Assembly (NCBI GenBank): GCA_036971715.1
Contig: JAVHJL010000009.1
Span: 868,001-932,000, forward strand
Direction of reading: 5' to 3'
Source of the DNA: Arthrobotrys musiformis
Taxonomy: Eukaryota; Ascomycota; Orbiliomycetes; Orbiliales; Orbiliaceae
Length of the DNA: 64,000 nucleotides
Below the pieces are notes generated by a model, which was not told where the DNA came from, did not search any database, and was given only the letters and a program-made list of their open reading frames with translations. Shown one piece after another: positions 48,709-60,167 of this stretch (positions within the stretch are counted from its first letter, which is position 1; the number at the start of each line of letters is the position of its first letter). Both the position numbers and the translations under genes were made by a program.

Positions 48709-51330
48709 CTAACCATCCAAGACCTTTAGGTCCCCAATAATCAAAGCCTCGACTTTGTCCCCCCTGGGTACTCTGGTCCTCTTATCCCCCACCTCCCCAA
48801 GGCCGGGCAAGCAAAGTAACGCATTCGCCGCCTCCAAGCTCCCGATCCTACTGCTTCTTTGGCCACCAGTACTTTTTGCCACCAAATTTCCGGACGATCT
48901 ATCGATCCTTACAGCCGCACGATGGTATTCCGGTCTCGGATCTAATACCAAATCCTGATCCGTAGTCACAAGTGCCTTGGGTAAGTAAACATCGTCACCT
49001 ATGAAGCCTGAAAACTGTCGAAGTGCCGGTAGAACGAAGAGGTGGAATGTGACCGTCGCCGAAGCTGGGTTTCCTGGCAACGAAAAGATCGGTTTTGATA
49101 TTTTGTTTTTGAAGGGGATGGTGGCGAAAGTGGTCGGTTTTCCTGGCTTCATGGCGACTCTTCCGAAGTGGATTGTACCGGCGAACGTACGTTCGATAGT
49201 TGGTTTTAAGAGATCCTTTTCGCCCATGCTTACGCCTCCGGTAGTTATGATCACATCTACTTTTGAGAAGGAGGCTTTGAGGGTTTCTTCTAGAGTTCCT
49301 GGCCTTTTGGTGTGAAAACGCAACATGTGGTTAGTGTTGTTGTATACAATTGTACCAAGTACACAGATATATGTATCTCTGAGGAAGGTGTAGGACTTAC
49401 TGATCCTTCGCAATCCCCAAATCCACAGCTTCATAGCCACGAGCCGTGATCGCTGCTAGTAATGTAGGTCGATTACTATCTCTTACTTCACCGATACTCA
49501 GGTCCTCGACTCTATCGTGCTGAACAATTTCGTCACCCGTCGATAGCACACCGACGATAGGTTTCCTGTACACCAACACCTCTCTTATCCCAACGCTAGC
49601 TAGCAATCCTACTTCCCCTCCGACAGCAGTGATCTCAGCCCCCTTTCCTAACAATAGGTCACCGGTTTTCATATCACTCCCCACTTCTCTCACATTTTCC
49701 AACTCTGTCAGCCCGCTTGCTAGAATCTCAATTTCAAGCTCTTCAGTACCATCTTCTGTTGTTTTTGAGATCCTAGTGTCCTCCACCATCACTACTGCGG
49801 TTGCGCCGGGTGGTAGTGGTGCGCCAGTGGTTATCCTCGCAATTTGCCCTGCCTCTAATGGTTTTATTTCACCGGGTGATGCATGCGAGACTCCTACGAC
49901 AGGATAGATACCTACACCGTCAGTATGGACTACAGCATATCCGTCGACGATGCTAGCTCTAAATGCGGGGACCGATTCTCTAGCCCTCACTTCCTCCGCG
50001 AGAATGTAGCCCACTAGCCCTGCGTCCACACTTCTTTTGATTATTTCCGGCGCACTAGACGTGCCAACGGCAGGGATATTTTGCGCTATAAGTTTATGCG
50101 CTTCTTTGACGGATATCATTGGATACGGAGAGCTCCTATGGCGCTGGGCGACATTGCCGGTCAAGTCATTTGATCTTAGTTCCCCGCCGGCTTCGCCGCT
50201 TTGCTGCGTTCGTGGCGTAGGTGCATGATGGTGGTGACCGCATCCACTGCTCATTCCGATAGCGTCGTCGGATGCTAACCCGCCGCTTTCGTATAGGTGG
50301 GAGTGGTGATCATGCCCTTCGAGCGGGATAACCCCGGCTTCCTTCTCGAGTTTCTTGATTCCTCCGGAATGAAGAACGCGAGAGTCGCCGCCGGCTGCTT
50401 GGATGCAGGCGTGCGGAAGGAGTTTGATGATTGATTCGAGGTTCTCTTTAGCTCCCTTTGGTGAACCTGGTAGGGTTATTATTACTGTTTCGCCGCGGAC
50501 ACCGGCGACTGGGCGGGACATTATTGCGACTGTTTCATTTGGCGGGTACGCCTGTTAATACCTAATGTTCATATCCTCTGACATGGAGGGGGTGGGAGGT
50601 GGGCACAAGGATCGGATAGAACCTACAAGGCGTAATTTTCAAAGAGGCAGCGAGCATGCCATGACTGTGCCGGAATATTCGAAACCATTCCTTAGTATCT
50701 TTACCGCGACTCTCTTTTGTGGCCGTCCCTTTTCGAGACTTTGACTCTTTTGGAAGATTTTCGGCCGATTTTGAAAGGGGGGACTTACACTAGACCGCTC
50801 GCCGTTTTGTCCAGCAATTCACTAACGGCCTGTGCCACCATGGCATTTTGTTTCAGTTCCTCACATCCTAGAATAGGACCATTCCCTTCTTTCCCTCCAA
50901 AAAAAAAAGAGGGTTTCCAAAAATGACATGAGAGCTATATGGTCATTGCCACCATAAGGTGTAATAGCCCCAAAAAATACATGTCTAAAAAAATGAAAGA
51001 AAGAGGAAAAAAAAGTGGTCAATAACGGACCTCCGGTGTGACATCCCTCTTCGCAAAGCCCGTTCCTCCAGTGGTAACAACCAGACTCAATCCCTTCGTA
51101 TCACACCAATCTTTGATCTTTTCCTGAATTTTGTCCTTATCGTCTGGAATGATCCTTCGTTCCTCGATGAGCCATTCATAGGTATTACCGTGGATAGCAG
51201 CGTTTGCTTCGGCTATCACAGCGGTTAGGGTGTCTATAGCCCGGTCGGTGGCATGGTCTGCGGCCGCGGTGTCGGAGACGATGAGCAGGCCAACTGTCAG
51301 TTCCTTCGTGAGCGGCGGTCTGGCGGACAT
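48709..51330 (-). CDS. cnxE: Gephyrin-type molybdenum cofactor synthase (MogA-MoeA fusion)
   Basis: Exons on the minus strand: 51330-51031, 50829-50789, 50664-50627, 50529-49401, 49303-48709; 700 residues. Two-domain enzyme of the last steps of molybdenum cofactor synthesis: the MogA-like domain adenylates molybdopterin and the MoeA-like domain inserts molybdate. The N-terminal MogA part has LTVGLLIVSDTAA, VVTTGGTGFAKRDVTPE and SRPVAGVRGETVIITLPGSP. A His-rich linker follows (GHDHHSH near residue 200, GCGHHHH near 225). The MoeA part shows ASIVDGYAV, RITTGAPLPPGATAVVMVED, VGVLSTGDE, VIITTGGVSMGEKD and SLPGNPASATVTF. The order MogA then MoeA is the fungal/animal one. Exons 2 and 3 are only 41 and 38 nt but rebuild the expected helix (VSELLDKTASGLV, HGMLAASLKITPF). 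The first donor is GTCCGT, a weak match. The product serves nitrate reductase and other Mo enzymes, none of which lie here. Confidence 0.93.
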
Positions 51331-52167
51331 TGTCTTTTTCCCCTAATGTTTTACTAAGCAAGATTTTTTTTTTACTTTTTTTTGGAAAAATGATATTTCG
51401 GTGCGTCTTTCTAGAATGTGATTTGGTGTAGTGGGACGGCACAGCTGGCGTCCCAAGTCCTTGATATCCTTGAGATATTATGTATATCGATAAGCTAGCT
51501 TGCCGGAATTGATGCGTATGATTGGCCAATTGATTCGATTGATTGAAAGCTTTTGAGCGCACGAAGTGAGGCTATGCAGTCCACGCGAATGTTGGAGGAA
51601 TTCACATCTGAAAGATATTGAATTTGTAGTTGAGTAACGTTGGACAGGTCAAGGATCGGGACCAGGTAAGCGGTTTATTAGCTGTCCGTGGTGAGGGGCC
51701 GGGTGAAGGATTCGGAGGGGTGTCTGAAGCGAATGAGGTCATTTCCAAGAACGGGCGAAGGGATGGCCCTAACCACGCCGATGGATGGACGTGGACCCAC
51801 CCGACCACCGCCAAGGTCTGAAACGACCTAACTACCATGCATTGAAAAACGCCGAGGTGGAAACTTGCGGCGACGGCGGCGAGCGCGAAATGGGCGTTTG
51901 CGTTCGGTGCCGCAGCAGCTAAAATGCTAATTAGCTTCGTTTGTTTTACCAGCTTCTTATACTTCATGATCATTGGTCCTGGGGCCCGTAAGGTTGATTA
52001 GCTGGCTGGCTAGCCGCTCGCGAGACAGCTTTTCCAGACCGACTAGAGCTCGAGGTTAGCTCGGCCAGAAAGCTAGTATGATGGATGCACCATGCGCATA
52101 TGCGCTGCGTAGCTTTGCTTCATGACTGAATCTCGGTATTCTATGCATTTGGTCGGTGTTTTCTGGT
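51331..52167. other. Divergent intergenic region
   Basis: Lies between the start of the Moco gene (minus) and the Nudix gene (plus), so it should contain both promoters. No intact ORF; T-rich tract at 51364-51382 just upstream of the Moco start. Confidence 0.55.
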
Positions 52168-52175
52168 TATAAATA
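52168..52175 (+). promoter_or_regulatory. TATA box of the Nudix gene
   Basis: TATAAATA, about 250 bp upstream of the start codon at 52421, followed by a C/T-rich leader. Confidence 0.5.
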
Positions 52176-52420
52176 CTACTCGACGTTTCTGCTTTTCCGA
52201 GAGCTCTTCTTTCTGTTCCATCGATATATCCAGCTTCATCCAGTTCGATTCGATTCCCATTACATCAGATTACATCAGACGCCTAGATTTTAATCCCAGT
52301 TGATAAATAGCCGGTTGTTCCTGCATATTATAATTTTGATATTAAAACCACATTACCCGATTCTTCACCTCTCGAGTCAAGACAGGCAGACACCCTAGAT
52401 ACACTACGCTACAGTACAAC

Positions 52421-53613
52421 ATGGCACCCAAATTTAAATCAAACCTCGAGCTTGTAAAACAAGTCGATTGGTTAGTTATAATACTCCGGCGTAGACATGT
52501 ATACGGATTATTCTAATACGCGATGTGAATAGCTTCCCAAACTCCATCACTGAGCCCGAGGCCTTCAGCGAGCGAATGGCTGATCACGCGAGGCTCATGT
52601 ACCTCTCCCACACGGTCGGGTATATCATCCCCTCTGTTCTCGAGGCTTTACAAGATAAAGAACTCTCGGGTGAGTGGTGGGAGTTCACGCCCGGTGTCGT
52701 CAGACTCCTCGGTGATACCGAGGAAGTGAGGACGAAGAATATTGGCGAGACTCTCGATAGGTGGAGGAAGGCGAAGAGATTTCAGGTTCTTTCCGGTATG
52801 GCATATATACATCTTACGCATTTACGTGCTTCATGACATACGTCGACATGGGAAGATTTGCGGCTAATATTGCGATTGACATAGGTTGGAGAAATGAGAT
52901 GTATACTATCTACGCACCGCAAGGCAAACCCTGTTTCATCATGGAGCGATCCGCCACTCCTCTGTATGTCTCACTCTCCGTTCCCAAGACCTAGACATAT
53001 CATACACATAGGGAACTAATATCATGGCTTCTTTAGTTTCGGCGTGATCGCATATGGCTCCCATATGACGGTTTATATCCCCGCCACCGCCACTTCTCCC
53101 ATGAAGCTCTGGGTCCCCCGCCGCGCCGCAGGCAAACAAACCTACCCAGGCATGTTGGACAACACCGTCGCCGGTGGCATGGGCGACGGCGCCAACCCTT
53201 GGGAATGCATAATTAAAGAAGCCGGCGAGGAAGCCTCTCTCGAGGCGGAATACGTCCGCGCCCACGCCAAGGCCGTGGGATACGTATCATACTTCTACGT
53301 CCGCCACAAGGAAGCCGGTGGTGAAGCTGGGCTATTGCAACCGGAGATCGAGTATTGTTACGATATGGTTGTTAAAGAGCCTAGTGAAGGAGGTCCTGTT
53401 CCCAGGCCCTGTGACGGGGAGGTCGATGAGCATCTTCTGATGGATGTCGAGGAGGTCAAGATGCATCTGGCTGACGGGAAGTTTAAGCCTAATTGCTCGG
53501 CAGTGCTGTTGGATTTCTTCATCAGGCATGGGATTTTGACAGCGGAGAACGAGCCCGACTACCTGGAGATTTATGCCAGGCTGCACCGGAGGTTGGAGTT
53601 CCCGACTAGATAA
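52421..53613 (+). CDS. Nudix hydrolase with DUF4743-type N terminus
   Basis: Exons 52421-52470, 52533-52795, 52885-52963, 53037-53613; 322 residues. The N-terminal half (CFPNSITEPEAFSERMADHA, VGYIIPSVLEAL, WRNEMYTIYAPQGKPCFIMER) is the DUF4743 domain that in fungi and plants precedes a Nudix domain in the so-called thiamin pyrophosphokinase-related hydrolases. The Nudix box is at residues 177-199 (GGMGDGANPWECIIKEAGEE), with Lys in place of the usual Arg before the catalytic Glu pair. Members of this branch hydrolyse damaged thiamin diphosphate or other nucleotide-like pyrophosphates; the substrate here is inferred only from family. No targeting signal seen. All three introns (62, 89, 73 nt) preserve the family sequence across the joints. 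Confidence 0.9.
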
Positions 53614-53966
53614 GCAGTTCTCGTCGCTGAGTTTAAACCACTCTCCTCCGTTTCTTTGACGGGGGCGCTGATTAAAATAGAGGGAGGAGAAGGGAATTAT
53701 GTACAATAACATAATTGGCTTTGCTACCAGTTCTAGTTTTTAGTTTCAAACGTATTTATCAGATGCTTGTTGGGAGGAAAATGTCATTTTCAGTTTTTGA
53801 TGCGCCGTATGAACTCCTCTATAATGCAAAACAGAAAGACGTGCCAAAATATCGCTTCGATAGCTATATTATTCAAGACTTCCATATCGTATTGGAAGTT
53901 CAAAAATATCCCCTCCCCCCTCGGTCCTCCTCTTCACCACCAGCATCGCATGGAAAATGAACCAGT
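53614..53966. other. Convergent intergenic spacer
   Basis: 353 bases between the Nudix and Rpb8 stop codons, no ORF of note. Confidence 0.6.
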
Positions 53967-54511
53967 TTAGACCTTCTTAACGAGGAGGTAGACGTATTCG
54001 TGCTTCAATGACGTTAACTTCTTCGCCGACCCTTCAAGGTACAATAGCAGCCCCCCGAATGAGATATACGCCTTTCTACATCCCCAAACCCAATCAGCCT
54101 CTGCCCTCCACCACCATCTACAATAACGAAGAGAGAGATAAAAAGAGAAACTTACATCGAATCCACACCCGCCTCTTCAAACCTATAGATCTTCCCGTAG
54201 CAAACATACTCGTATGCATCCGCCAACGTCGGCATCTCCTCCAGATCCTTCCACCCCTGCTTCGCCTCCCCGATATCGCTGCTCCCATCAAGCTTCAACG
54301 TCGACGCGAGACACAATTCGATAGTTTCGCCGGGCGACATTGGGTACAGATCGTGCGCTATGTCCAGATGGAATTTTACATCCGGGTTCGAGCCGGTGAT
54401 GCGCGAGACGCGGTCGTACTTTTGGGAGTCGATGCTGTTTATGGAGAAGGTTTCGGAGAGGAGGATTGCGTCGCCGGTTGGGGCGGCGGAAGTGGCTGTT
54501 TGGCGTGACAT
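53967..54511 (-). CDS. RPB8: RNA polymerase subunit Rpb8 (ABC14.5)
   Basis: Exons 54511-54156 and 54075-53967; 154 residues. Shared subunit of RNA polymerases I, II and III, an OB-fold-like protein. The diagnostic segments are present: AILLSETFSINSID, YDRVSRITGSNPDVKFHLDI, LYPMSPGETIELCLASTLKL, ADAYEYVCYGKIYRFEE, then after the intron ISFGGLLLYLEGSAKKLTSL and HEYVYLLVKKV. The intron (80 nt, GTAAGT...GTAG) interrupts at the same kind of loop as in other fungi, and the splice is confirmed by continuous homology. A likely minus-strand promoter lies just upstream of 54511. Confidence 0.95.
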
Positions 54512-55290
54512 TTTTATTTTTTTATATTTGTTTAGGTATTATTATTTTGGGATTTTGGGGGGGTGGGATTGATTAAGTTGGAGGTGAGGAGAGGCGACGG
54601 CGTGTGAAGGTTTGTTGCTTGATTTTCGAGATGCGAAATAATAATCGAAGCGGGCTAAAAGTCGTGTCTTGGCGTTTTTTGATGTCGGTATCGATGTGTG
54701 GCGTTATGGTGGTGTGGCTACAGGCAGGATATAGTGGCTGTGCTGCACAATTAAACCACAAGGCAAACACAAAGAATCTTATGCTTTCAATTTCTTCGAT
54801 CTTCTGGCTGCAGCGCTGCCTTCAAATTCTTCGAGGTCATGGGAAAGCAAGCACGATTTATAGTTTCTATAGGAAGGTATCTTTCACTATTGGAACTAAG
54901 CTAAGGGGTAACCATGTACGCGTCTACCAATGTTTCCTCTCTCGCCTTTACTAGACTTTAGGCATTGCTTCCCGCTCTTTTGCATTGGGAGCGTATATAT
55001 CAGTAAACTCTCTGCGTAAACTAAACTTATAAGGACCATCATGGTATTTGGATCGGACTCCGATGTCTAAAATAACCGGAGGTATAAAGAACGAGACTAA
55101 CCCTCAGGGCCCGTATCGTAAAGTTAAGCTAGCTAGAGCTGAGGCTCGGCTCATACAAAAGTTTACATATGGTTTTAGACGAATTGATATCGCACAGGTA
55201 GTCAAAAGGCCTGTTAGAGAAGCCCTATCTCAAAAAGGGGCATACTATCAGATCCTTGGAAATGGATAACTAGGTAACTGACGTACTCCT
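54512..55290. other. Intergenic with one short unexplained ORF
   Basis: 779 bases between the start of Rpb8 and the stop of the UNC-45 gene, both minus strand. A 73-codon plus ORF at 55048-55269 (GPYRKVKLARAEARLIQKFT...) has no start support and may be a relic or chance. Confidence 0.5.
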
Positions 55291-57915
55291 TTACTTAACC
55301 AAAACTTTCAGAACCTCTACCAAAGCACCAATCATATCCCCATTCTTCCCCCCAGCCGCCACAGCTTCCTCCAAAATCCTCTTCAAAACATCCACTCCGC
55401 CGGCTTCCTTCACTTTCTTTGCCGCGTCCTCCCCCCCAACGATCACTAAATTCCTTACTACCACAACGCCACGGAAGACGACTCCATCTTCCTCATCCTC
55501 GCAAACCTCAAGTACCCTCTCAACCCCGCCTTCTCTTTCTAAAATCTTCTTAACCCCCGCATCCCACTCTGTCAGCATTGCCAGCGCCCCGCTAGCCGCC
55601 AAACGACTGAGCACGTCGTCAGCCTGGGCGATTGCAAGCAACATCTGTAATCTATTCCCGCTCCTGGGGCCCTCGACGAACAAACTAACAGTCTCGGGCG
55701 CAACCATAAGATTGCATACCAACTCAACAGCGGCGCGCTGTATCATATCGTTCGAATGCAGCAGCAACTCCTCTATTATCGTAAACTCCTTTTTAACGAT
55801 CACGGAACGGATGGAGTCTGTTGTCGAAGCAAGGTTTGTAAGAGCCAAAAGAGCTTCGAAGAGGGGTAATAAATCTCTGGAATCTGCGGTGGAGGTGTGG
55901 ACGGATTTTATTAGGTTCAGGAGCGGTGGGAGGGAGGAGTTTATAGGGACCGAGGCGCTGAAGGCTAGCGATGGGTTTACGGAAATAAGGAGGCGGGAGA
56001 GGGCGTGCGCTGTTATTGTGTGTATTGTGGACTCGGGTTGGTTTTCTTGGGATGTTGATTCGGGGTCTGATGGCGATGGGGTCGGCGTCACCGGGAGAGA
56101 GGAGTATATTTGGAGTAATAGTTTGACGGCGCCCTGTTGTGCCATTATCCCACGGTGGGCACTAACTTTGGAGAGGGATAGAATGATGGATGAAGTCAAC
56201 GCTGTAGCTTGCGGGGATGTCTTCTTAGCCAGTCTGACGAGGGCTGGTATAACACCCGCCGCGAGGAGTAATTGACAACGTTTGCTGACGTAGGGATCTT
56301 GATCCAATTTTGGTATCTCACCAGGGGTTTTGGAGGACGGTGTGGCATTCGCGTAGTTTTTCAATTGTGCCATTTTCAGTTGTTCCTCTGTTAGGGGTTT
56401 TGTATAGCGGGTGAGGTTATCAATCGTAGTCAGGACGCCGAACACGATCGATGCGTTTGTGCTAGGGTTCAGCAGGCCCAAAAGAGACTTGATGGTTGAA
56501 GAGTCGGCGGCGAGGGTTTCCTTTACTGAAGGAGTCAGCGAAGTATACGCTAAACCTTCGACTGATTGCTGCTGCTGAGAAGAATCGGACTTGGACGACA
56601 GTAGATTCTTGAACGTCGACGCCAATTCTTCGATTTCTTTGTCCGTTTTTGACGGCTTCACCGGCTCCTTCTGCCCAGGAGGGGGTGCAGGAGTATCACC
56701 TGAAAGTTTTGCCAGGGCAAGGGATGCGGCTGTGCTGGCGTCGCTTTTACCAGAAGCAGCTACGGCGGTGAGATACTCCTCGCAGTTTTTTGAGACGGCG
56801 TCTCTGCAGGTTTTATCGATGCAAGCAGCGGACATTAAGTTTATCGCCGCCAGTTCCACCGCCTGAGGCCTACCTTGCAGGGATGGCACCAGATTTTGGA
56901 CGAAGCCGTCTGTATGGAATAAATTCGACAGGCTACTCGTGGCGACTGGAAACAGGGCCGCCGCAACGTTGAACGCTAAAGCCATCTCTTCGTCGTCATC
57001 TGAGGCCAATCGATTTGTCAAGAAGTCTCCAAGCAGTTGTAAAGATAATTCTGACTCGATAGACTCAAGATATTTAGCCGCCGCTAATAAAGCCCCCGTT
57101 CTTGTATCCTCCTCCGATCCGTTTGTGATTAGAGTGATGAAGTCGATGAACTCATGTTTTCCAATCAAAGATTGCAGCTTTTGAGCATCAACAGCCAGCA
57201 TTCGTGAAATGGGACGGATGGATGACTCTACTCGCTGGCTTTTGGCCAATTGGCTGAGAAGGTATCGGAACCATGCCCTTTCAACAGTATCCCGTTGGTC
57301 GTCCTTCCAGGCCTTCATGTCTAGAACGGTTGATGTCAGGGACTCTGCAGCCTCGGCACCAAGCCCCAGTGCTCTTCCAAATATTCTTTCCCTCATGCCA
57401 TCGTCGGAGACCATCGCAACTAATGCGGTTTTCCCATCCACGTTATGGTTGACCACAGCGGCAAGCAGCCTCCCCGCTAACAACTTAACATTCTCTTCCT
57501 CACCTTCATACTGAAGAACCGCAAGCACAATCGCCTTAGCCTGGTCCGAGGTAAGATTCCCCCCACCCTGCACGATCTTTACAGCTTCAGCACCAGGCTC
57601 GGCTTCCCCATCTTCCAATAACTTCCGGCAAAGTTCCGGGATCTTGGAACCGGAATCTTGAGTTTCTTGAATGTGTTGAAATGCCGCACGAACCTGTGGG
57701 TTCTGCGGGGCAATATGGATGGCCTCTCGAAGGGCCCTAGCTGCATCCTAGATATACAACCGGGATCTGAGTTAGAATTCTTATTCAACCAGCGTGTAAT
57801 CACGTAGGAATTGACATCGAGTACTCGGGTACGTTACCTCTAATCGGCCGGCTTTGAACAGCCCGAGCGCCGTAGACGCCAATAACGAAGCCCGTTTGTC
57901 AGTGTTGTCCGCCAT
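55291..57915 (-). CDS. UNC-45/She4 myosin chaperone
   Basis: Exons 57915-57838 and 57747-55291; 844 residues. UCS-domain chaperone that folds and stabilises myosin motors; in yeast She4 acts on class I and V myosins in endocytosis and actin organisation. The N-terminal part (LLASTALGLFKAGRLE/DAARALREAIHIAPQNPQV) carries a single TPR-like repeat instead of the three in animal UNC-45. The central and C-terminal regions are armadillo-type helical repeats (AAGVIPALVRLAKKTSPQ, IIEELLLHSNDMIQRAAVEL VCNLM, RLAASGALAMLTEWDAGVKK) ending in the UCS domain. An unstructured stretch near residue 350 is rich in Pro, Lys and Gln. The first intron (90 nt) separates the start exon. Divergent from DBR1, sharing a 513-bp region. 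Confidence 0.9.
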
Positions 57916-58428
57916 GCTTGCGAACAAATTCGGACCCGAACAGGTTTATTTGCAAGGTCAAGTGTATGGACAAGAGGTTTGGGGGTTGTTGACGTTGGTA
58001 CCCACGAACCTCCCGGTCAGTGCAGGGGTAGCTCGGGGAGCACCAATTCCCTACACATCCTTGCAACTAGTGCTGCAGAGCACAAAAATTCAAACACTCG
58101 TCGACGCGAAGTGCACTGCATACTTGTGGCCATAGACGCAAGCATTGGGATGTGCTTTATGAGTCAGGTCTGGCTGCGGGGTTGCTATTGCACAAAACTT
58201 CCATCCGAATTCTGCCGTTAGAGAAATCTCTATAAAGCGTCTTAGTCTTTGAAGCGGTCTCCCAAAGTTCGCGAGGCAAACCAGTACCCCGTACGGTGGA
58301 CCCATAGCCTCGAACCTGTCCGCCTACATCATAGATCTCCAGTCAGGACATCGCGTCTTGGAAGCCCGAACGCCAAACCTGCAAGTATCTAACTCCAAAA
58401 GTCTCCACTCCACCACGCTATTGCCACG
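57916..58428. promoter_or_regulatory. Shared bidirectional promoter region (UNC-45 / DBR1)
   Basis: 513 bases between two divergent start codons. TATAAAG at 58231-58237 lies about 198 bp upstream of the DBR1 start. No ORF of note. Confidence 0.5.
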
Positions 58429-60167
58429 ATGGACCCAGAACCATCGGCATCGACGGAAACAGACCAAGAGACATTAATTCAGCCCCCAAATCCAGATATG
58501 GTCTTTAGAGATGGCCTCAGGGTTGCGATTCAAGGCTGTGTAAGCTACCATGTCTCCACCATTTCTTCTTCTTCTTCTTCTTCTTCTTCTTCTTCTTCAA
58601 CCTTGCAGGACTAACATTCATTTCAATCCAGGGCCATGGTATGCTCGACCAGATCTATGCCACAATAGAGCAAGCCTGTCGAATACACTCTTACAAAGTA
58701 GACCTGCTCATCATTTGCGGCGACTTCCAAGCCGTGCGTAACTCCCGTGATCTCCTCTCTATGGCCGTGCCGCCCAAATACCGGCACATGGGGGATTTTT
58801 ACAAATACTACAACGGCTCCAAAGTCGCTCCCATACCCACCTTATTCGTCGGTGGAAATCATGAAGCTTCATCGCATCTCTACGAGTTGAACCTTGGAGG
58901 TTGGGTGTGCCCCAACATGTACTACATGGGCGGTACCGGGGTAGTGAACGTGAATGGGATCAGAATCGCCGGAGTGAGCGGAATATACAACGAGAATAAC
59001 TATAGAAGACCTCGGTTTGAGAAGCCACCGTTTGATGACCGGAGTATGCGGAGCGCGTACCATTACCGAGCACACGAGCTATTCAAGTTGAACGTCTTGA
59101 GCGGAGATATCGATATCTTCGTATCTCATGATTGGCCTGAGGGCATTACGAAGTATGGTAACGAAGCGAGACTTTTAGCAGTGAAACAGCACTTCAGGAA
59201 GGAAGTCGCAGAGAATAGACTGGGTAGTCCTCCGTTGATGGGGGTTCTTAGGAAGTTGAAGCCGACCTATTGGTTCGCAGCTCACATGCATATAAAATTC
59301 CCGGCGGTGGTAGACCATGGACCAGCACTGGAATCAACAGCTAAAGAAGAAGAAGACGACGATTGGACACAGCTGGAAGATACACTAAAGGCGAAAAACG
59401 AAGACGAAATAGACCTGGATATGGATGAGGACGAGACAACCCCGCAGGGAGAAGATAAAAAACAAAAGCAACCTGCACAAAACACCCAACCGGAAATTGC
59501 TATACCTTCTTCTTCCTCTTCTCCTTCGTCAGCCACATACCCTTCTCCGCCGACGAAAAGCACGAGGACGCATTTCCTCGCACTCGACAAACTTCTTCCT
59601 CGTCGTGACTTCCTCCAAATCTTGACAATCCCATCTCGAAACCCCCTACCATTATCTAACCCCCTTCGCACACGTCTCCTCTATGATCGAGAATGGCTTG
59701 CCATAAGCCGAGTTTTCGAGCCCTTGGACGTCGCTAGTGGGCCAGGCTTAAGCCAATTCATGAAATCCGCACAGAACGACAAACGGGTCGTAAAAAGGGT
59801 CAACGAGGAACTAAAATGGGTCAATGAAAATATCACAGACGAGAAATTAGTGATACCCGAAAATTGGGTACGGACGGCAAAGTTTCAGTTCGATGACAAT
59901 ATCAAAGCTACTAACTCGCGTGAGTTTAACCCCGTCACTATAGCCCAACGCTTGCTAACACCGTTTTCTCTAATAACCTGGCTAGCGGATAAATTTATAA
60001 ACCCTCAAACGGAGACATATTGCAATCTGCTTGGAATTGAGAATAAATGGGCGCCACCACCACACATGAGGATATCTTTGACACCAGAGCCGCAAGAAAC
60101 ACTACACGCAAAAACAATGGACGCCGCCGCGGAGGGTTCCGACGCTGCCACTGGCTCATCAAACTAA
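58429..60167 (+). CDS. DBR1: RNA lariat debranching enzyme
   Basis: Exons 58429-58539 and 58632-60167; 548 residues. Metallophosphoesterase that hydrolyses the 2'-5' bond of spliced intron lariats in the nucleus. The metal-binding motifs are all visible: VAIQGCGHG (Cys37, His39), CGDFQAVRN (Asp68), GGNHEAS (Asn113, His114), VSHDWPEGI and AAHMHIKFPA. The N-terminal catalytic domain is followed by an acidic linker with Ser/Pro runs (about residues 255-320), then the conserved C-terminal DBR1 domain (HFLALDKLLPRRDFLQIL, REWLAISRVFEPL). Residue Cys37 lies at the exon border. The 92-nt intron contains a TTC repeat (58564-58598). Nothing unusual in composition. The acidic linker is longer than in yeast. 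Confidence 0.96.
58564..58598 (+). repeat. TTC microsatellite in the DBR1 intron
   Basis: About eleven and a half TTC units, forming the polypyrimidine tract of the only DBR1 intron. Acceptor AG follows at 58630-58631. Confidence 0.9.
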
